Of a stretch of DNA of 34,521 nucleotides, positions 8,089 to 15,470 are shown piece after piece. A model generated the notes under the pieces. That model was not told the DNA's origin. It made no database searches and saw only the letters and a program-made list of their open reading frames with translations. Source of the DNA: JBFEYJ01 sp041546305 (GTDB lineage: Bacteria > Pseudomonadota > Gammaproteobacteria > Thiohalomonadales > Thiohalomonadaceae); assembly GCA_041546305.1 (NCBI GenBank), contig JBFEWO010000009.1:1-34521 (forward strand), written 5' to 3'. The translations under genes were made by a program, and so were the position numbers. Positions within the stretch are counted from its first letter, which is position 1; each line of letters starts with the position of its first letter.

Positions 8089-8106
8089 GTTACGCGTATG
8101 CTGAAT

Positions 8107-8134
8107 AAAAACGCCCCCATCCGGGGGCGTTTTT
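8107..8134 (+). terminator. Rho-independent terminator after glnA
   Basis: AAAAACGCCCCC (8107-8118) pairs with GGGGGCGTTTTT (8123-8134) around a four-base ATCC loop, giving a 12-bp stem whose distal arm ends in the T-run. It lies 18 bases after the glnA stop, and should separate glnA from the downstream DUF4124-ntrBC genes or at least attenuate readthrough. Confidence 0.92.
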
Positions 8135-8182
8135 GTTTATACCTGTATTGCGATGCACGGAACGCCGAATTACTCTTTGGCA

Positions 8183-8725
8183 ATGAGAGAATTATTACTG
8201 GCGGGATGGTTGTTAACTGTACCACTGTATGCTGCAGAGACGGGATACCGTATCGTGCACCCGGATGGCACGGTCGAGTACTCAGATCAGCCTGCGCAAA
8301 AGGCTGAAGAGATCCCGTTACAGGAGATAAGTACCTATCCAGGGGGTGGTACCCCTTCTAGTGTGATCTCGCAAAGCGCCGGCAAAAAAAACAATGCAAC
8401 TAGAGACAGTGAAGACTATACCCTCTTCACAATCGCCTCTCCTCAGAATAATCAGACCCTTTGGTTTGATGAACAGGGCATGACAGTCGCTATACATATA
8501 GGGCCTAAGCTCGTTGAGGGAGATATGTTGGCGGTGTATATCGATGGCAAGCTGGTTGCCACCGGCGTGGCTACTACCTATCAGATTAAGGACATCTTTC
8601 GCGGCACCCATGCCCTTACCGCTTCAATCCTCGACAGCCAGGGTGTTGTCCTCAGGCAGGCCGGACCAGTTGTCTTTCATATGCGGCAGCATTCCAGACT
8701 TTATCCCCAGGATCAGCAAAATTAA
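8183..8725 (+). CDS. Exported DUF4124-domain protein
   Basis: The function is unknown. From the ATG at 8183 the protein has 180 residues, beginning MRELLLAGWLLTVPLYAAE, a short signal peptide with probable cleavage near residue 17. An ATG at 8153 is also possible but would add ten polar residues before the signal peptide; neither has a strong ribosome binding site. The mature start GYRIVHPDGTVEYSDQP is the DUF4124 signature. The second half (about residues 80-170) looks like a beta-rich, Ig-like module with a DGKLVATG turn. A gene of this family between glnA and ntrB is a recurring arrangement in gammaproteobacteria. It lies between the glnA terminator and the NtrC-type dyads, so how it is transcribed is unclear. 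A link to nitrogen control is only suggested by position. Confidence 0.75.
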   Translation: MRELLLAGWLLTVPLYAAETGYRIVHPDGTVEYSDQPAQKAEEIPLQEISTYPGGGTPSSVISQSAGKKNNATRDSEDYTLFTIASPQNNQTLWFDEQGMTVAIHIGPKLVEGDMLAVYIDGKLVATGVATTYQIKDIFRGTHALTASILDSQGVVLRQAGPVVFHMRQHSRLYPQDQQN

Positions 8726-8732
8726 GTAGAAT

Positions 8733-8749
8733 TGCACTATAATGGTGCA
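8733..8749. promoter_or_regulatory. NtrC-binding site upstream of ntrB (strong)
   Basis: TGCACTATAATGGTGCA is an almost perfect dyad of the NtrC enhancer consensus (TGCACCA-N3-TGGTGCA), with one mismatch in the left half. It lies just after the DUF4124 stop and about 115 bases before the -24 element at 8863. Confidence 0.8.
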
Positions 8750-8759
8750 TATTATTCCT

Positions 8760-8776
8760 TGTACCTTTTTGGTGCG
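8760..8776. promoter_or_regulatory. Second, weaker NtrC-like site upstream of ntrB
   Basis: TGTACCTTTTTGGTGCG matches the NtrC dyad at five of seven left-half and six of seven right-half positions. Its centre is 27 bases from the centre of the stronger site. Paired strong and weak sites are usual for NtrC enhancers, but this one is a weaker match and could be chance. Confidence 0.45.
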
Positions 8777-8862
8777 CGAACCTTCCCCCCTTGATCACTT
8801 ATGTATTGCTGGTTTTCTTGTCAAATCAGCAAGTTAATAGAATCAAACAAATTTATAAGACT

Positions 8863-8878
8863 TGGTGTATATCTTGCT
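8863..8878 (+). promoter_or_regulatory. Sigma-54-like element directly before ntrB
   Basis: TGGTGTATATCTTGCT has GG (8864-8865) and GC (8876-8877) exactly ten bases apart and a perfect -12 half (TTGCT); the -24 half departs from consensus at two positions. The expected start point is 8889, one base before the ntrB ATG, so a transcript from here would be essentially leaderless. Confidence 0.55.
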
Positions 8879-8889
8879 AGAGAGTATGT

Positions 8890-9978
8890 ATGGAGACCTT
8901 GAATTGCCGTCAGAATGCATTGAATAAACATGTCATTGAGAACCTCCACACAGCTGTCCTGTTGCTGGATAGTGACTTGCGCGTGGAGTTCATGAACCCT
9001 GCAGCAGAAATGTTGTTTGCAGTGAGTGCATCGCGTTTTATCGGTCATTCGGCTCAGGAGGTGTTAATTGACCGGGAATTGAGCATGGCGTTGCAGCAGG
9101 TCTTGCAGAGCGGAACACCGATAACCGAAAGGGAGCTGGTACTAAATCTCGGTTACCGTCCAAAAGCAACAGTTGATTTGACCGCCATCCCGTTAAGTGA
9201 CAGTGAGGGGAAAGAGGCCCTGCTGGTAGAGATGAAGCAGGTCGACCGTCAGTTGCGAATTACACGCGAAGAGGGACTACTAGCACAAAGCCATGCGACT
9301 CGGGCTCTGGTGCGTGGATTAGCACACGAAATCAAGAATCCACTTGGGGGCTTGCGTGGAGCTGCACAACTATTAGAGCGTGAGCTCAACAATGAGGAAC
9401 TGAAGGAATACACGCATATCATCATCAGTGAGGCAGACCGTTTGCAGGAGTTGATGAACCGGATGCTGGGGCCGAACACCCTACCGCGGAAACGGTTGTT
9501 GAATATCCATGAAGTAGTAGAACGGGTACGCCAGGTAGTGGCGGCGGAACTGGATGAGGCGGTAACGATCACGCGGGATTACGATCCGAGTATTCCTGAA
9601 CTCTACGCAGATGCGGATCAGCTTATTCAGGCGATCATGAATCTGGTTCGAAACGCCGCACAAGCAGTGAGTGACCATGGGGAAATTATTCTGCGGACGC
9701 GTACCCTGCGTCGATACACTATAGGTCACACCCTTCACAAGCTCGTTGCCCGAATCGATGTCATCGACAATGGTCCAGGGATCGCACCGGAAATGCGTGA
9801 GAGCCTGTTTCTTCCGATGGTCACCGGCAGGGCGGACGGTACCGGACTTGGCCTGCCTATCGCACAGTCATTGATCAATCAGAATGATGGTTTGATTGAA
9901 TGGGAAAGTCGTCCCGGTCACACCGTTTTTACCGTTTTGCTACCGATTGAGAATCAGCGTCAATCGCACCAGGGATAA
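8890..9978 (+). CDS. glnL: Nitrogen regulation sensor histidine kinase NtrB (GlnL)
   Basis: NtrB phosphorylates NtrC under nitrogen limitation and dephosphorylates it when bound by PII. The 362-residue cytoplasmic protein has an N-terminal PAS domain (about 15-115; LLLDSDLRVEFMNPAAE), then the H-box RGLAHEIKNPLGGLRGAAQL with phospho-accepting His146. The N-box lies in MNLVRNAAQA, the G1 box at DNGPGI, and the G2 box in GTGLGLPIAQ. It aligns along its length with E. coli NtrB. The ATG at 8890 is the only start that keeps the full PAS domain; just a weak AGAG lies upstream, and the ntrC start follows after five bases. The start codon adjoins a sigma-54-like element at 8863. Readthrough from glnA or the DUF4124 gene could be the alternative source of transcript. 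Confidence 0.95.
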   Translation: METLNCRQNALNKHVIENLHTAVLLLDSDLRVEFMNPAAEMLFAVSASRFIGHSAQEVLIDRELSMALQQVLQSGTPITERELVLNLGYRPKATVDLTAIPLSDSEGKEALLVEMKQVDRQLRITREEGLLAQSHATRALVRGLAHEIKNPLGGLRGAAQLLERELNNEELKEYTHIIISEADRLQELMNRMLGPNTLPRKRLLNIHEVVERVRQVVAAELDEAVTITRDYDPSIPELYADADQLIQAIMNLVRNAAQAVSDHGEIILRTRTLRRYTIGHTLHKLVARIDVIDNGPGIAPEMRESLFLPMVTGRADGTGLGLPIAQSLINQNDGLIEWESRPGHTVFTVLLPIENQRQSHQG

Positions 9979-9983
9979 CCGCA

Positions 9984-11405
9984 ATGACCAAAAGCAGTAA
10001 AATTTGGATAATTGATGATGACCGCTCTATTCGTTGGGTGCTTGAGAAAGCACTCAAGCATGATGGTATGGTGGTACAGAGTTATGAGACGGCGGACAAG
10101 GCGCTCAAGCAGTTGGAAAGAGAAGAGCCCGATGTACTGATTACAGATATCCGCATGCCAGGAATGAGTGGCCTGGAGCTGCTGGACCGGATCAACGAAC
10201 AACGTCCGGAATTGCCTGTGATTATCATGACGGCACATTCCGATTTGGATAGTGCCGTCTCGGCCTACCAGGGAGGAGCATTTGAATATCTGCCCAAGCC
10301 TTTCGATGTCGATGAAGCGGTCGAACTGGTGCGGCGTGCCCTCTCTCACCGGGAAGAGCAGCACCGCACTGACGTGGAGGAAAGTCGCCGGCAGAACATG
10401 GAGATCATCGGCGAAGCGCCCTCGATGCAGGAAGTATTTCGTGCTATCGGACGACTCTCCTCCTCAAATATCACAGTCTTAATCAATGGTGAGTCGGGCA
10501 CTGGTAAGGAACTGGTTGCCCACGCCCTGCATCGCCACAGTCCGCGCAAGGAAAAGCCGTTTATCGCTTTGAATACCGCTGCTATCCCGCGTGACCTGCT
10601 CGAGTCCGAACTGTTTGGGCACGAGCGTGGAGCGTTCACAGGAGCACAGGCAGCTCGCGAGGGACGTTTTGAGCAGGCGAACGGGGGTACGCTTTTCCTG
10701 GATGAAATCGGTGATATGCCGGCGGAACTACAGACACGGTTACTGCGTGTGCTGGCGGACGGCGAATTCTACCGGGTTGGTGGTCGAGCACCGATCAAGG
10801 TGGATGTACGGGTAATTGCCGCGACGCACCAGAATCTGGAACAGCGGGTCAAGGAGGGCAAGTTCCGGGAAGACCTGTTCCACCGCCTCAATGTGATCCG
10901 TATTCATATCCCTTCCTTACGAGAACGCAGAGAGGATATTCCGTTGCTGATCCGGCATTTCCTGAAAAAAGCTGGAGAGGAGATAGGTGTGGAAGCCAAA
11001 TGGCTGGACAAGGCAACGGAGAACTACCTCCCCAGCTTGGACTGGCCGGGGAATGTGCGACAGCTGGAAAATACCTGCCGTTGGTTGACGGTGATGTCGC
11101 CAGGACAGGAGATCCACATGGAGGATTTGCCGCCCGAACTCAAGACGGTGAGCGAGCAGCAAGGCGATGACCGTGACTGGCTGACGCCGTTGCGTCGCTG
11201 GGCCGAGCAGCGCATAAACATGGGAGCGAATTCTGTTCTAGATGAGGCCGTGCCGCAATTTGAGCGCCTGATGATCGAAGTTGCATTGAAAAAAACTCGT
11301 GGTCACCGCCAGGAAGCAGCACAACTGCTTGGCTGGGGGCGAAATACTATCACTCGAAAGATAAAAGAGTTGGGGATGGTAGAGGGCGGAGACGAGGCCT
11401 ATTGA
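9984..11405 (+). CDS. glnG: Nitrogen regulation response regulator NtrC (GlnG)
   Basis: NtrC is the sigma-54 activator that turns on glnA and other nitrogen genes when phosphorylated. The 473 residues show three parts. The receiver domain has the acidic patch DDD (11-13), phospho-acceptor Asp55 in TDIRMPG and lysine in LPKPF near 105. The AAA+ domain has Walker A GESGTGKE (169-176), the GAFTGA loop that contacts sigma-54 (216-221) and Walker B TLFLDEIGD (236-244). A C-terminal Fis-type helix-turn-helix, AAQLLGWGRNTITRKIKELG, follows. The gene begins five bases after the ntrB stop, so the pair is one operon. Likely target sites are visible before glnA (6506) and before ntrB (8733, 8760), indicating autoregulation. 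Confidence 0.97.
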   Translation: MTKSSKIWIIDDDRSIRWVLEKALKHDGMVVQSYETADKALKQLEREEPDVLITDIRMPGMSGLELLDRINEQRPELPVIIMTAHSDLDSAVSAYQGGAFEYLPKPFDVDEAVELVRRALSHREEQHRTDVEESRRQNMEIIGEAPSMQEVFRAIGRLSSSNITVLINGESGTGKELVAHALHRHSPRKEKPFIALNTAAIPRDLLESELFGHERGAFTGAQAAREGRFEQANGGTLFLDEIGDMPAELQTRLLRVLADGEFYRVGGRAPIKVDVRVIAATHQNLEQRVKEGKFREDLFHRLNVIRIHIPSLRERREDIPLLIRHFLKKAGEEIGVEAKWLDKATENYLPSLDWPGNVRQLENTCRWLTVMSPGQEIHMEDLPPELKTVSEQQGDDRDWLTPLRRWAEQRINMGANSVLDEAVPQFERLMIEVALKKTRGHRQEAAQLLGWGRNTITRKIKELGMVEGGDEAY

Positions 11406-11666
11406 GTAGACTGCACGACGCCCTCGAGGGACGGAGATGAAAAAGGCCTGATTGCACAATAACATCCGGTTTTTTGGCCGGTGTCCAGCACGAGAATACG
11501 ACCAATAGCGCCATCGCCCGACAAATCCTAGAAGTTCCTCTTTAAAGCATGGAGTTTGCGTGGTGTGCCTGATATCAGAGGAGTCGATTGTTATCTGATT
11601 TCGGCTGAGGAGCCCGGGTAAAAGCTTTTGAAGGTGCTGCTTCGTGGTTCAGTACCAGCACCTGGA
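11406..11666. other. Convergent intergenic gap between ntrC and the pyrD-like gene
   Basis: This 261-base stretch holds no credible gene. It contains a 10-bp palindrome CCCTCGAGGG at 11421-11430, a small CCGG hairpin with a T-rich loop near 11466, and an inverted repeat AGGTGCTG/CAGCACCT around 11632-11663 that could act as a weak terminator for the minus-strand gene. None is followed by a clean T-run in the right direction, so I make no firm terminator call. Confidence 0.4.
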
Positions 11667-12635
11667 TTATTTGCACTCACAGGCAGGTTTGCTCTGATTG
11701 AGTGCCAGTGTGCCCACCAACTGGGAAACCTCGGTCAGTTCATGGCGTTTGAGATACTCGAGGATACCGTCATTGATGCTTTTGCAGATCAGCGGATCGT
11801 AGAACAGCGCCGTGCCGACGCCGACAGCGCTCGCGCCGGCGATGATGAACTCTAAGGCATCCTCAGCGCTGGCGACACCGCCCTGGCCGATGATCGGGAT
11901 GGCGTGATTGCGGCAGACCTGGTAGACCTGGTGGGTCTTGAGTAGTGCTACCGGCTTAATGGCCGGCCCCGAGAGACCGCCCTGATTGTTACCGAGAACG
12001 GGGCTGCGGCTTTCGATATCGATGGCCATTCCCATCAGGGTGTTGATCACCGCAAAGGCATCGGTACCTGCCTCGATGCAGCGACGGGCATTCGCCGCGA
12101 TGTCGGTCTGGTTGGGAGAGAGTTTGGTAATTAACGGTTTGCTGGTGACCGCACGTACCGCCTCTACCACACGGGCAGACATCTCTGGGTCATTACCGAA
12201 GGCCACGCCCCCCGCTTTGACGTTAGGACAGGAGATGTTGATCTCGATACCATCGACTGGAGAATCATCGAAAAGCCGCGCCACCTCGGCATACTCTTCC
12301 ACGGTGGAGCCGGAGATATTGGCGATAAAGCGCGTTTCATCGAAATCAAGCTGTGGCAGGATTTTCTCGATAACGTAGTTGGCGCCGGGATTTTGCAGGC
12401 CAATGGCATTGAGCATGCCCATCGGGGTTTCATAGACACGGTGCGGCTGATTGCCAAGGCGGGGTTCCAGGGTGGTGCCCTTGAGGCAGACCGCGCCGAC
12501 GTCACGATTGGAAAAGCCCTTGACCCGGGTATACTCTTCGCCAAACCCAACACAACCGGAAAGCAATACCAGCGGCGTTTCGAAGTTAATGCCACAGAAA
12601 TCGACGGCCAGCATGGCCTGGTCAGCCTTGTTCAT
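11667..12635 (-). CDS. Dihydroorotate dehydrogenase-like FMN protein (class 1B type)
   Basis: This is a TIM-barrel FMN enzyme of the dihydroorotate dehydrogenase class 1 type, which would oxidise dihydroorotate to orotate in pyrimidine synthesis. The 322 residues contain ISCPNVKAGGVAFG, with Cys136 at the place of the class 1 catalytic base, KLSPNQTDI, and GGLSGPAIKPVAL, all close to the Bacillus-type PyrD-B catalytic subunit. Gammaproteobacteria usually use the membrane-linked class 2 enzyme with a serine base. Class 1B proteins work with an iron-sulfur PyrK subunit; no pyrK is nearby. The ATG at 12635 has GGTGAG close upstream; an in-frame ATG seven codons later is less likely. The gene is divergent from trmL. 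It might be a real PyrD, a second copy, or a related dihydropyrimidine-type enzyme. Confidence 0.75.
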   Translation of the reverse strand: MNKADQAMLAVDFCGINFETPLVLLSGCVGFGEEYTRVKGFSNRDVGAVCLKGTTLEPRLGNQPHRVYETPMGMLNAIGLQNPGANYVIEKILPQLDFDETRFIANISGSTVEEYAEVARLFDDSPVDGIEINISCPNVKAGGVAFGNDPEMSARVVEAVRAVTSKPLITKLSPNQTDIAANARRCIEAGTDAFAVINTLMGMAIDIESRSPVLGNNQGGLSGPAIKPVALLKTHQVYQVCRNHAIPIIGQGGVASAEDALEFIIAGASAVGVGTALFYDPLICKSINDGILEYLKRHELTEVSQLVGTLALNQSKPACECK

Positions 12636-12716
12636 TGTCTCACCCAGCGAAAGAAGAAGGATGCGTGAATTCTACATGAATCCCTGCTGCGGTACCTCCG
12701 CTAAGAATAAAGGACA

Positions 12717-13190
12717 ATGAAGTCGATGTTGCAAATCGTCCTCTACCAGCCTGAGATTCCGCCGAACACCGGAAACATCATCCGCCTCTGCGCCAATACC
12801 GGCTTTGCTTTGCATCTGATCCGGCCGTTAGGCTTTGAGCTGGACGATAAGCGCCTGCGTCGTGCCGGCCTGGATTATCATGAATTTGCCGCGGTTCAGG
12901 TGCACGACAGTTTGGAGGATTACCTGGCCGAAGCATCACCAAAGCGCCTCTATGCCTGCACCACACGTGGAAAACGCTACTACAACGTGGTGGCGTACCA
13001 GGAGGGAGATGCGTTGCTGTTCGGACCGGAGACACGGGGGCTGCCGGCAGAGTTGTTAGAGAACTTGCCGGTGGAACAGTGGCTGCGTTTGCCCATGCTG
13101 GCGCAAAGTCGCAGCCTCAATCTCTCAAATGCCGTTGCCGTCTTTGTTTATGAGGCGTGGCGCCAGTTGGATTTCGCAGGATCGGTGTAG
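12717..13190 (+). CDS. trmL: tRNA (cytidine/uridine-34 2'-O)-methyltransferase
   Basis: TrmL is a SPOUT-family homodimer that methylates the ribose of the wobble base in certain leucine tRNAs using S-adenosylmethionine. The protein keeps the family pattern QPEIPPNTGNIIRLCANTG at the N-terminus, LLFGPETRGLP before the trefoil knot, and SRSLNLSNAVAVFVYEAW in the knot. It has 157 residues from the ATG at 12717, or 154 from the ATG at 12726, which is where E. coli TrmL would start. The AAAGGA at 12709-12714 is only two bases from the first ATG and eleven from the second, so the second start is quite possible. It is convergent with gpsA (six-base gap). In E. coli trmL is also close to gpsA. Confidence 0.94.
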   Translation: MKSMLQIVLYQPEIPPNTGNIIRLCANTGFALHLIRPLGFELDDKRLRRAGLDYHEFAAVQVHDSLEDYLAEASPKRLYACTTRGKRYYNVVAYQEGDALLFGPETRGLPAELLENLPVEQWLRLPMLAQSRSLNLSNAVAVFVYEAWRQLDFAGSV

Positions 13191-13196
13191 CGAAAT

Positions 13197-14210
13197 TCAG
13201 GCAATTTCGGGCTTTTGTTCCCTGTTAAGCAGTGCTTCGACAGCCTGCTGGGCATGTACCCCTTGATACAGCACGCGATAGACCTGTTCCGTAATAGGCA
13301 TTTCTACCCCTAGCTCTTGGGCAAGCTGGTAGACTTCCGGTGCACTCTTGACGCCTTCCACGGCCTGACCAATAGATGCAACTGCCTCCTCAAGCGATTT
13401 TCCCTGGCCCAGCGCGAGTCCAACGCGGCGGTTACGCGACTGATTATCGGTGCATGTCAGGACGAGATCACCAAGACCTGCTAGTCCCATAAAGGTTTCG
13501 GCTTGACCGCCCAAATGGACCCCGAGTCGCATGAGTTCAGCCAAACCGCGGGTGATAAGTGCGGCTCGGGTATTCGCACCAAAGCCAAGTCCGTCAGCGA
13601 TGCCGGCTGCGATGGCGAGAACATTTTTACATGCCCCCCCGAGTTCGACGCCGACCACATCGCGAGCGGTATAAGCTCGGAAGCTCTCGCCATGCAGACA
13701 ATCGGCAAAAAAAGAGGCCACATTATCACTGGTGGAAGCAATGGTTACTGCCGTGGGTAAGCCCCTGGCGACCTCCTGTGCGAAAGTCGGTCCCGATATC
13801 ACAGCGCACTCCTGTTGCGGCCCCAACTCTTCGGCAATGATCTGGTGCAGCAAACGCCGGCTACCTGGCTCCAAGCCCTTGGACGCCCAGGCAACACGGC
13901 TCTGAGGTTTGATGAGTGGAGCAATCTGCCTGAGTGTGTCGCGAAAAGCGGTACTGGGCACCGCAAGCAGCAAATGATCGCTGTTGGTTACTGCCTGGTT
14001 CAGGCTTTCGGTCAGTTCAAGACCTTCAGGGAAGGGGGAGTCAGGCAGATAGCGAACATTACACCGCTTGGCCGCCATCTCCGCCATTTGCTGAGGATCC
14101 CTGCCCCACAAAATGGTCGCAACGCCGTTGCGCGCCAACTGCATTGCCAGGGCCGTGCCCCAAGAGCCGGCGCCGATAACAGCAATACTGGCGTCGCACA
14201 TGCCATCCAT
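13197..14210 (-). CDS. gpsA: NAD(P)-dependent glycerol-3-phosphate dehydrogenase
   Basis: GpsA reduces dihydroxyacetone phosphate to sn-glycerol 3-phosphate, the backbone for phospholipids, in the cytoplasm. The Rossmann motif GAGSWGTALA is close to the N-terminus, WASKGLEPGSRRLL and ISGPTFAQEVARGLPT follow in the middle, and ELGGACKNVLAIAAGIADGLGFG carries the catalytic lysine. I chose the ATG at 14210 (337 residues) since GGAG lies eight bases before it. A GTG at 14219 overlaps that ribosome binding site, and an ATG at 14201 would also be in frame. It follows secB with a short gap, as in the E. coli secB-gpsA pair, and is probably the last gene of the rhodanese-grxC-trxC-secB-gpsA run. Confidence 0.96.
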   Translation of the reverse strand: MDGMCDASIAVIGAGSWGTALAMQLARNGVATILWGRDPQQMAEMAAKRCNVRYLPDSPFPEGLELTESLNQAVTNSDHLLLAVPSTAFRDTLRQIAPLIKPQSRVAWASKGLEPGSRRLLHQIIAEELGPQQECAVISGPTFAQEVARGLPTAVTIASTSDNVASFFADCLHGESFRAYTARDVVGVELGGACKNVLAIAAGIADGLGFGANTRAALITRGLAELMRLGVHLGGQAETFMGLAGLGDLVLTCTDNQSRNRRVGLALGQGKSLEEAVASIGQAVEGVKSAPEVYQLAQELGVEMPITEQVYRVLYQGVHAQQAVEALLNREQKPEIA

Positions 14211-14225
14211 AGGTCTCACTCCGAT

Positions 14226-14714
14226 TCAGTGCAGAGGGTTTTCCTTGCCTTCACCCTTTTCCTGCGCCTTTTGTTGTTGCTGTAGGTGTTGGGCGTAGAG
14301 GGCATCGAAATTGATGGGAGCGAGCAGTAGCTGGGGAAAACTTCCCTTTGAGACCAGATCAGAGATGACCTCACGTGCATAGGGAAAGAGGATGTTGGGA
14401 CAGAAGCTATGCAGCATACCACCCAGATCTTGCTCGCTGAATCCTTCCAGGGTGAAGACCCCGGATTGTTGAACCTCGGCCAGGTAAGCGGTTTTTTCAC
14501 CCAGTTTTGCTGTAACAGTGAGTGCCAGGGTAACCTCGAACACATTTTCACCGATATGGCTACCGGTGGTGTTGAGATCCACATTCACTTGCGGTTCCCA
14601 TTTTTCGGTGAAAATCGCCGGCGAGTTGGGTGTCTCGAAAGAAATGTCCTTGGTGTAGATACGTTGAATGGCAAATTGTGGACCATTGGCGGATGCCGGT
14701 TTGTTGTCGCTCAT
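14226..14714 (-). CDS. secB: Protein-export chaperone SecB
   Basis: SecB is a tetrameric cytosolic chaperone that holds preproteins unfolded and delivers them to SecA. The 162-residue protein has the usual layout: a short polar N-terminus, FAIQRIYTKDISFE, then PNSPAIF, and the conserved FCPNILFPYAREVISDL segment near residue 105-122. The C-terminal tail is Gln/Lys-rich and lacks an obvious zinc-binding-type SecA tail, so it may be shorter than in E. coli in interaction terms. The ATG is at 14714. It lies between trxC and gpsA on the minus strand, and grxC is one gene further upstream, matching the grxC-secB-gpsA order of E. coli with trxC inserted. Confidence 0.96.
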   Translation of the reverse strand: MSDNKPASANGPQFAIQRIYTKDISFETPNSPAIFTEKWEPQVNVDLNTTGSHIGENVFEVTLALTVTAKLGEKTAYLAEVQQSGVFTLEGFSEQDLGGMLHSFCPNILFPYAREVISDLVSKGSFPQLLLAPINFDALYAQHLQQQQKAQEKGEGKENPLH

Positions 14715-14753
14715 GCAATTTCCTTGAAAAGATAATCAGGACTTCGGGCTCGG

Positions 14754-15191
14754 TTACTGGAGGTGCTGTCGAACCCAGGAAATGAGGTTTGTGAGGTCCA
14801 TGGCGCCGGCAACACGCGCTATTTCCCTTCCGCCTCGGAACAGGGCAAGAGTGGGAATGCTCCGAATGCCATGTTGCGCTGCCAGGGCCTGTTCCTGCTC
14901 GGTGTTGACCTTGGCAAGTCTGACCTGTGGTTGTAGCTTGGCAGCTGCCTCAGTAAAAACAGGAGCCATCATTTTGCAGGGGCCGCACCAGGGCGCCCAG
15001 AAATCGACCAGGACAGGAAGGTCGCTCCGGCCGATGTGTTGGCCGAAGGTAGACGTGGTCAGTTCGATCGGATGTCCATCAAAAAGTGTCTGCTTGCAGC
15101 GGCCACACTTCCCCCCGGCGGCCAGTTTGTCCTGTGGCACCCGGTTGACGCTGTGGCAGTGGGGACAGACGACGTGCAGCGATTCGGGCAT
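14754..15191 (-). CDS. trxC: Thioredoxin 2 (zinc-containing)
   Basis: TrxC is a cytoplasmic thioredoxin with an added N-terminal zinc finger; it reduces protein disulfides and responds to oxidative stress. The 145-residue protein has CPHC (C9, C12) and CGRC (C29, C32) as four zinc ligands, then the active site WCGPCK with C69 and C72, and the cis-proline in SIPTLALF. Length and layout match E. coli TrxC. It begins seven bases before the grxC stop on the minus strand, so the two are likely co-transcribed. Its insertion between grxC and secB differs from the E. coli order and makes a compact thiol-redox group with the rhodanese gene. Confidence 0.95.
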   Translation of the reverse strand: MPESLHVVCPHCHSVNRVPQDKLAAGGKCGRCKQTLFDGHPIELTTSTFGQHIGRSDLPVLVDFWAPWCGPCKMMAPVFTEAAAKLQPQVRLAKVNTEQEQALAAQHGIRSIPTLALFRGGREIARVAGAMDLTNLISWVRQHLQ

Positions 15192-15198
15192 TGGCGTT

Positions 15199-15459
15199 TC
15201 AGTTCAGGCCAAGTCGCTGATCCAGCTCACCGTCCATGTCGAGTTCGGCCATATCGTCAAAACCGCCGACGTGAAAGTCGTCAATGAAGATCTGGGGCAC
15301 GGAGGTGCGACCATTGGCCCGACTCTCCATCTCATTACGCAGTTCTGGCTGCTCGTCGATACGGATGTCGTTATATTCGACCCCTTTCTTGTCGAGCAAG
15401 TTGCGTGCACGAACACAATAAGGACAGTGTGCAGTGGTATAGAGGGTGACTGTTGGCAT
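15199..15459 (-). CDS. grxC: Glutaredoxin 3
   Basis: GrxC is a small glutathione-dependent thiol-disulfide oxidoreductase. The 86-residue protein has the dithiol active site CPYC (C12, C15), the cis-proline in TSVPQIFI, and the GGFDD glutathione-binding turn. The ATG at 15459 begins the family-typical start MPTVTLYTTAHCPYC. It starts eleven bases after the rhodanese stop and ends seven bases before the trxC start, so it belongs to the same minus-strand unit. Both neighbours handle sulfur or thiols, which suggests a role in resolving persulfides or mixed disulfides, although general thiol homeostasis is enough to explain it. Confidence 0.95.
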   Translation of the reverse strand: MPTVTLYTTAHCPYCVRARNLLDKKGVEYNDIRIDEQPELRNEMESRANGRTSVPQIFIDDFHVGGFDDMAELDMDGELDQRLGLN

Positions 15460-15470
15460 GGTGTTGGCAC

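Noticed and set aside
11628..11855. A 75-codon plus-strand frame overlapping the end of the pyrD-like gene
   Set aside because: Most of it is antisense to the pyrD-like gene and it shows no signal or domain.
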